From Chara braunii (Eukaryota; Streptophyta; Charophyceae; Charales; Characeae), in NCBI GenBank assembly GCA_003427395.1, contig BFEA01000290.1, positions 422,021-465,043 on the forward strand: a stretch of 43,023 bases of DNA, in the 5' to 3' direction. The position numbers and the translations under genes are program-made. Under the pieces are notes generated by a model, which saw only the letters and a list, made by a program, of their open reading frames with translations, made no database searches and was not told the DNA's origin. Below, in pieces: positions 39,270 to 43,023 of this stretch. The first letter of the stretch is position 1; each line of letters begins with the position of its first letter.

Positions 39270-39271
<2 letters not shown>
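36963..39271. other. intergenic region upstream of GT61
   Basis: Several small ORFs occur (for example 37152-37412, 38289-38555, 38673-38924) but none has a recognisable family. AT-rich and TTTTTA-type low complexity lies at 37770-37890 and poly(T) at 37314-37330 and 38508-38532. This may include the distal promoter or untranslated exons of the GT61 gene. Confidence 0.35.

Positions 39272-39328
<57 letters not shown>
39272..39328. repeat. (CT)n microsatellite
   Basis: A pure CT tract preceded by CTC triplets. Further CT/TCTG-rich sequence continues to about 39490. It lies 0.75 kb upstream of the GT61 ATG. Confidence 0.9.
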
Positions 39329-39331
<3 letters not shown>

Positions 39332-39917
39332 GCATCGACATAGTCTTGTTCTTTCTCCGTCGCGCTTTGCCTTCCTTCCTACTCTATTCTCTCCTTTCCC
39401 CATTTTCTAGCGACTTCTCTCTCTCTGTCTCTCTCTCTCTCTCCTTCTCTCTGTCTGTCTCTCGTCTGTCTGTCTGTCTCTCTCTCTCTTTGCGACCTTG
39501 GTTTGTCGCTGTCACACGCCTTCGCGTCCCCCCGCTCCCGCCCCGTCCCCCTCCCTGCACTCCTCTTCCGCCGCCATCATTGTCCCACTCGTTCTGCCCA
39601 GCACCGCTTGCTTTCTCATTGTTTTTCTGTCGGATTGCTGCCTTATTGCCAGCTCTCGTGTCGCTCGCTTTCTCATTGTTGTTTCTCGCATTTCTCTGGC
39701 GTTCAGCTCTCTATTCGACCTCATGACCTGATTATTCGCTTTTGCACTCCTTCCTGTGTCCCCTTTGCGACCCCTTGTCGGTCCTTGTCGAAGCGATTCT
39801 GGTAGCTCATGAACTCTGTTTCGTTGCGCTGTCCTCTCGGCCTGTCATCCTTCTCTCTCCTCATTGTCTGAATTCGCCGGTACCCCTTCTAATTAGTCGG
39901 GGTTGGCAATCCGAAAG

Positions 39918-39920
<3 letters not shown>

Positions 39921-40004
<84 letters not shown>

Positions 40005-40005
40005 N

Positions 40006-40054
<49 letters not shown>
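39921..40054. repeat. (AG)n microsatellite directly upstream of GT61, with an N
   Basis: The AG tract ends 18 bases before the GT61 start codon, so it would lie in the 5' UTR or proximal promoter. One N at 40005 suggests an unresolved length. GA repeats near plant start sites can be bound by BBR/BPC proteins; any such role here is inference. Confidence 0.9.
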
Positions 40055-40057
<3 letters not shown>

Positions 40058-40072
40058 GTAAGGTGACGTGCA

Positions 40073-42916
40073 ATGGATAAGTCACGTAGTAATGCGAGAT
40101 CCCGATCGAACAGTGGCGAGGACAAACTGTCGGCTGACGGGTCGCCGCCTGCAGTCCCGACAGAGAAAAAATTAGAGCTTCAAGTCGCGGAAGAGACTGC
40201 CTCTTCGCCGACGTCAGAATTCCCCTTGTCCGGAAAATACCGAGAGTTACTCCGCACAGCTTCCTCACCGAGGAAACCTCAACGGTATCCCGCCATCGTC
40301 TTGGCATGTGTCGCCGGCCTCATACTTGTTGCGGCCTTGGAGAGCAATCTCCCCTTGCTGTGGGTGGTGGATATACCGCGGCGGGCGTCTACAATGTGGA
40401 ACATGCAGATGTACGACGGGATCCCGTCATCAGGACAGCTGGTGGCTCGGCAAGAGCAGCAGCAGCACCAGCAGCAACAGCGCGAGAGCCTTCAGGCGCC
40501 TCTTGCTACGAGGGTAGCAGATTCGTCATCTCCAAGTCACGGAGCCGAAGAGCAAGGAGTAGGAGAAGGAGAGAGTGATTTTGGTCGAGGAGGTAAAGAA
40601 GATGGGAGCTCCTCGCCGCCGATTATGGAGATGAAGGTGAGGGAGAAGAGCGCAATGGGAGGTGTTGATTCGGATGCTCATGCTGGCGGAAGCTTGCCGT
40701 CTTCTTCTTCTTCTTCTCCTATTTCTAACGAAGACGGGATCTCCTTGCCGCCAAGTATAACGATGAAGTTGGGGGAAAACACCACCGTGAGAGGAGGTGA
40801 TAGCGAAGGAAGAACTTCCTCTGCGTCTGCTGCTGATCTTGCCGGAAGCTTGTCGTCGAATTCTTCTTCTTCTTCTTCTTCTTCTTCTTCTTCTTCTTCT
40901 TCTTCTTCCTCAGCTGCTTTGGCATCAGGTAATCTCTCGAGCGATGGTGGGTCTGGTGCTGATGTTGGCGGAAGCTTGTCGTCGAATTCTTCTTCTTTTA
41001 ATCTCTCAAGCGATGGTGGGTCTGGTGCTGATGTTGGCGGAAGCTTGTCGTCGAATTCTTCTTCTTCTTCTTCTTCTTCCTTTTCTTCTTCTTCTTCTTC
41101 TTCTTCTTCTTCTTCCTCCTTTGCTGCTTCGGCTGAAGGTAATCTCTCGAGCGATCGTGGCGCTATGCTTGCGGCAAAAAGCGGATCTGATCATGCGCCC
41201 GGTTCTGTGGTGTCGAATGCTTCTGAGGTAGACGTTGTGGCAGGAAGTAACTGGAAGAAGATGATCACGAAGTACTCTGAACTGCAAGAATACGCCGCCG
41301 GCGTCACGAAGGCGCAAGCCTCGTCGTCTTCTACTCATCCCCAGTGTTCTGGTGCTCTTCGACGGCCTGGGAATGGACGCGCGGGAGGAGGAAGAAAGGG
41401 AAAAGGAATAGACTTAGGTCGAGATGCGGAGGAAAGGCAGGGGCAGCCGACATCTCAAGGTAAGAACGAAGAAGCGGAATGCGGTGACGCCTCCTCCTCC
41501 TCCTCCTCCACCTCCTCTACGTCATTGAGTACAACGCTCTCACCGCCGCCATCGCCGCTGAAATTCGAGCTCGTTAATATGAGCTTGACGGACGAGGAGA
41601 ACTCGTGGGCTAACACTTATTTTTATCCTTGGATTGATGTGTCTGGCCAAATCGGTCAAGAGCTTCTGGCCCATTGTGTCTCGTGTAGTTTCAAGTACTT
41701 GATCGTCAATGCGAAAGGAGAGAAGGAGCGTTGCGATTCTATACGAGACACCAAACCATGGTGTCATACCTACTGCCCGCTTTATTCCAACTGTATCAAG
41801 ACGTTCGACGAGGAAGCTGCCAGGGCCGAAAAGCACGGCGGAGTTGGTCAGTCGTACTTCATGCCGAAGGTTCACGAGCCGTTCTTTGCGGTGTTCCGCG
41901 GCGCCTACATCACGTACGATGGTCAGGTGTATAACGACGACGTGCTGTACGAGTCCAGGGGTAGTTGTGCCCGAAGGGGCGTGCCGAAAACCCGCCCCCA
42001 TCGAGCGTTGAAGTTCCGTTACAAGAAGGTCTATGTCACGGACTTCATTCATCTCGGCCCTTATCACGAGCTAGCGGATATGGCGACGAGGCTGATGCCG
42101 TACTACGATCAGCTGATGGCTGATCCGTCGATCGTAATCCATACGACGGCGGGGTTTGGCCAAGACGACTTCAGTCTGGACGAGTTTGGAAATCATACGG
42201 TACCCCCATCGCTTGCTGCGCTCATGTACGATGTGTTCAAGATCGACCCCGCGCGACTCGTCACCGGGGATGTCTATGGTGAGGAGGTCATCGTATCGGA
42301 ATCGCCGTGCTGGAACAACGAATGGCTGACGCGAGTCTACATGACGCGATTGTCTACTTTCCTGCAACGGTGGGTGGTAGAGCAGTCGGCCCGGTCGGCG
42401 AAACCGGTGAGCCCCGACGTGCCACGTGGCAGAGGCACGGTGCTTGTCATCAAGCGAACCAACAGGAGATGGATTACTAACCATGATGAGCTGGTGGGTG
42501 GTTTGCAACGGCTGTGTGCTAGGACTAACATGACGGTGGAAGTCTACGACGACAGGAAAGTTCATGGAAAGCTCGACCTCCTGTCGTTGTTCTATCGCGC
42601 GGACCTGGTAGTCGGTCCTCACGGCGCTGCTCTCGTCAACACGCTCGCTTGTAGGCCGGGCACTCTAGTGTACGAGTTCCTTCAGCCTCACCGACCATTC
42701 GTGGACCCAGCGAACGTGAATGTATGTTATCGGGATATGACGATTTCCTTGGGACTCGAATACTTCGCGGATGTACCGAAAGAGTTCCACAAGATCATCC
42801 CATACTTCGATCCTGCGTCGAGAGAGTGGATTGAACCGCCGACGTCGATGACCGTTGATGTCAATCTGACCATTGTTCGGATAGAGAAGATGTTCGCAGA
42901 CAGGCATTGGCTGTGA
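40073..42916 (+). CDS. family GT61 (DUF563) glycosyltransferase, type II membrane protein
   Basis: A 947-aa single ORF, TGA at 42914. The N-terminus (~70 residues) is hydrophilic. Residues ~73-100 (PAIVLACVAGLILVAALE then LPLLWVV) form a signal-anchor helix, as in Golgi type II transferases. A long Ser/Gly-rich linker follows, with poly-Ser runs at ~263-285 and ~326-350 coded by TTC-type repeats and a 23-residue in-frame duplication. The GT61 domain fills ~490-947. Its signature VGPHGAALVN lies at 847-856, followed by YEFLQPHRPF; WNNEWLTRVYMTRL and VLVIKRTNRRWITNH precede it. GT61 enzymes add xylose, arabinose or GlcNAc to wall polysaccharides or N-glycans; the exact acceptor cannot be told. 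An AAG|GTAAGA at ~41459 resembles a splice donor, but the ORF is open through it. Family call firm, substrate unknown. Confidence 0.92.
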   Translation: MDKSRSNARSRSNSGEDKLSADGSPPAVPTEKKLELQVAEETASSPTSEFPLSGKYRELLRTASSPRKPQRYPAIVLACVAGLILVAALESNLPLLWVVDIPRRASTMWNMQMYDGIPSSGQLVARQEQQQHQQQQRESLQAPLATRVADSSSPSHGAEEQGVGEGESDFGRGGKEDGSSSPPIMEMKVREKSAMGGVDSDAHAGGSLPSSSSSSPISNEDGISLPPSITMKLGENTTVRGGDSEGRTSSASAADLAGSLSSNSSSSSSSSSSSSSSSSSAALASGNLSSDGGSGADVGGSLSSNSSSFNLSSDGGSGADVGGSLSSNSSSSSSSSFSSSSSSSSSSSSFAASAEGNLSSDRGAMLAAKSGSDHAPGSVVSNASEVDVVAGSNWKKMITKYSELQEYAAGVTKAQASSSSTHPQCSGALRRPGNGRAGGGRKGKGIDLGRDAEERQGQPTSQGKNEEAECGDASSSSSSTSSTSLSTTLSPPPSPLKFELVNMSLTDEENSWANTYFYPWIDVSGQIGQELLAHCVSCSFKYLIVNAKGEKERCDSIRDTKPWCHTYCPLYSNCIKTFDEEAARAEKHGGVGQSYFMPKVHEPFFAVFRGAYITYDGQVYNDDVLYESRGSCARRGVPKTRPHRALKFRYKKVYVTDFIHLGPYHELADMATRLMPYYDQLMADPSIVIHTTAGFGQDDFSLDEFGNHTVPPSLAALMYDVFKIDPARLVTGDVYGEEVIVSESPCWNNEWLTRVYMTRLSTFLQRWVVEQSARSAKPVSPDVPRGRGTVLVIKRTNRRWITNHDELVGGLQRLCARTNMTVEVYDDRKVHGKLDLLSLFYRADLVVGPHGAALVNTLACRPGTLVYEFLQPHRPFVDPANVNVCYRDMTISLGLEYFADVPKEFHKIIPYFDPASREWIEPPTSMTVDVNLTIVRIEKMFADRHWL
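40931..41064 (+). repeat. 69-bp in-frame coding minisatellite in GT61
   Basis: Units start at 40931 and 41000 (AATCTCTC.AGCGATGG) and encode NLSSDGGSGADVGGSLSSNS twice. Partial copies lie at about 40831 and 41137. The period is a multiple of three, so copy-number change keeps the frame and alters only linker length. Confidence 0.8.
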
Positions 42917-43023
42917 CTCTCGTCGTCTGGGGTTCTGCTAGTAATTTAAACTACGTTTTGTCAGTCTCGTGCTTTGTATCTTCGTGTTGTTGGAGTGGGC
43001 AGGTAGCGAGAGGCGGAGGGGGG
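42917..43023 (+). other. 3' flank of GT61
   Basis: Probably 3' UTR. No polyadenylation signal is certain in the 107 bases available. Confidence 0.4.

Noticed and set aside
41540-42622. Long minus-strand ORFs under the GT61 domain
   Set aside because: Shadows of a GC-rich real coding region on the other strand.
1-43023. CRISPR arrays, bacterial operons or rRNA genes
   Set aside because: No regularly spaced short repeats with unique spacers, no Shine-Dalgarno-led gene clusters and no rRNA-like sequence were seen.

Overview
This window looks like nuclear DNA from a green-lineage eukaryote. It is repeat-rich, intergenic spacing is large, there are no bacterial-style operons, and the two host genes are of plant type: a plastid-type SOUL haem-binding protein and a family GT61 (DUF563) glycosyltransferase. 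Long AG/CT microsatellites interrupted by N, tRNA-derived SINE heads and very large Ty3/gypsy elements would fit a streptophyte alga such as Chara. The species is an inference, not something the sequence proves.

Layout: 1-313 is the flank 3' of the SOUL gene. 314-1615 (minus) is the SOUL gene. 1616-4561 is intergenic, with a fold-back element, a tail-only retroposon, a tRNA-derived SINE and tandem/direct repeats. 4566-17381 is LTR retrotransposon copy 1 (12.8 kb). 17386-22240 is intergenic, with two tRNA-like heads, microsatellites, two MITEs and a minisatellite. 22245-35941 is copy 2 of the same family (13.7 kb, including a 452-bp nested MITE). 35946-40072 is a tRNA-like head, microsatellites and the GT61 upstream region. 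40073-42916 (plus) is the GT61 gene.

The most interesting content is the retrotransposon family. The two diverged copies lie in the same orientation, so comparing them shows what is conserved. Each has LTRs of about 2.4 kb, TGTGAC/GTCACA termini and a 4-bp target duplication (AGCC and AGTA). The inferred order is gag, protease, reverse transcriptase, RNase H, a PHD-type C4HC3 zinc finger, then an integrase with zinc-binding, DDE and GPY/F-like parts. Three additional 3' reading frames follow (called ORF3a, ORF3b and ORF3c here). In both copies pol/ORF3a and ORF3a/ORF3b overlap as ATGA stop-start junctions, and ORF3c starts a few bases after ORF3b. ORF3a spans 480 nt and ORF3b 1,074 nt in both copies. 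A fourth extra ORF lies inside the LTR, downstream of the TATA box, and is recognisable in all four LTRs.

Both copies are dead: they carry many nonsense codons, largely of the kind C-to-T change produces, plus frameshifts. Their catalytic lesions differ. Copy 1 keeps YMDD in RT but has lost the first integrase Asp. Copy 2 keeps the integrase D,D,E but has YMND in RT. The functional ancestor can therefore be inferred only by comparing copies. I know of no described family with this combination (RH-PHD-IN order, coupled 3' ORFs, LTR-encoded ORF), but I could not search databases.
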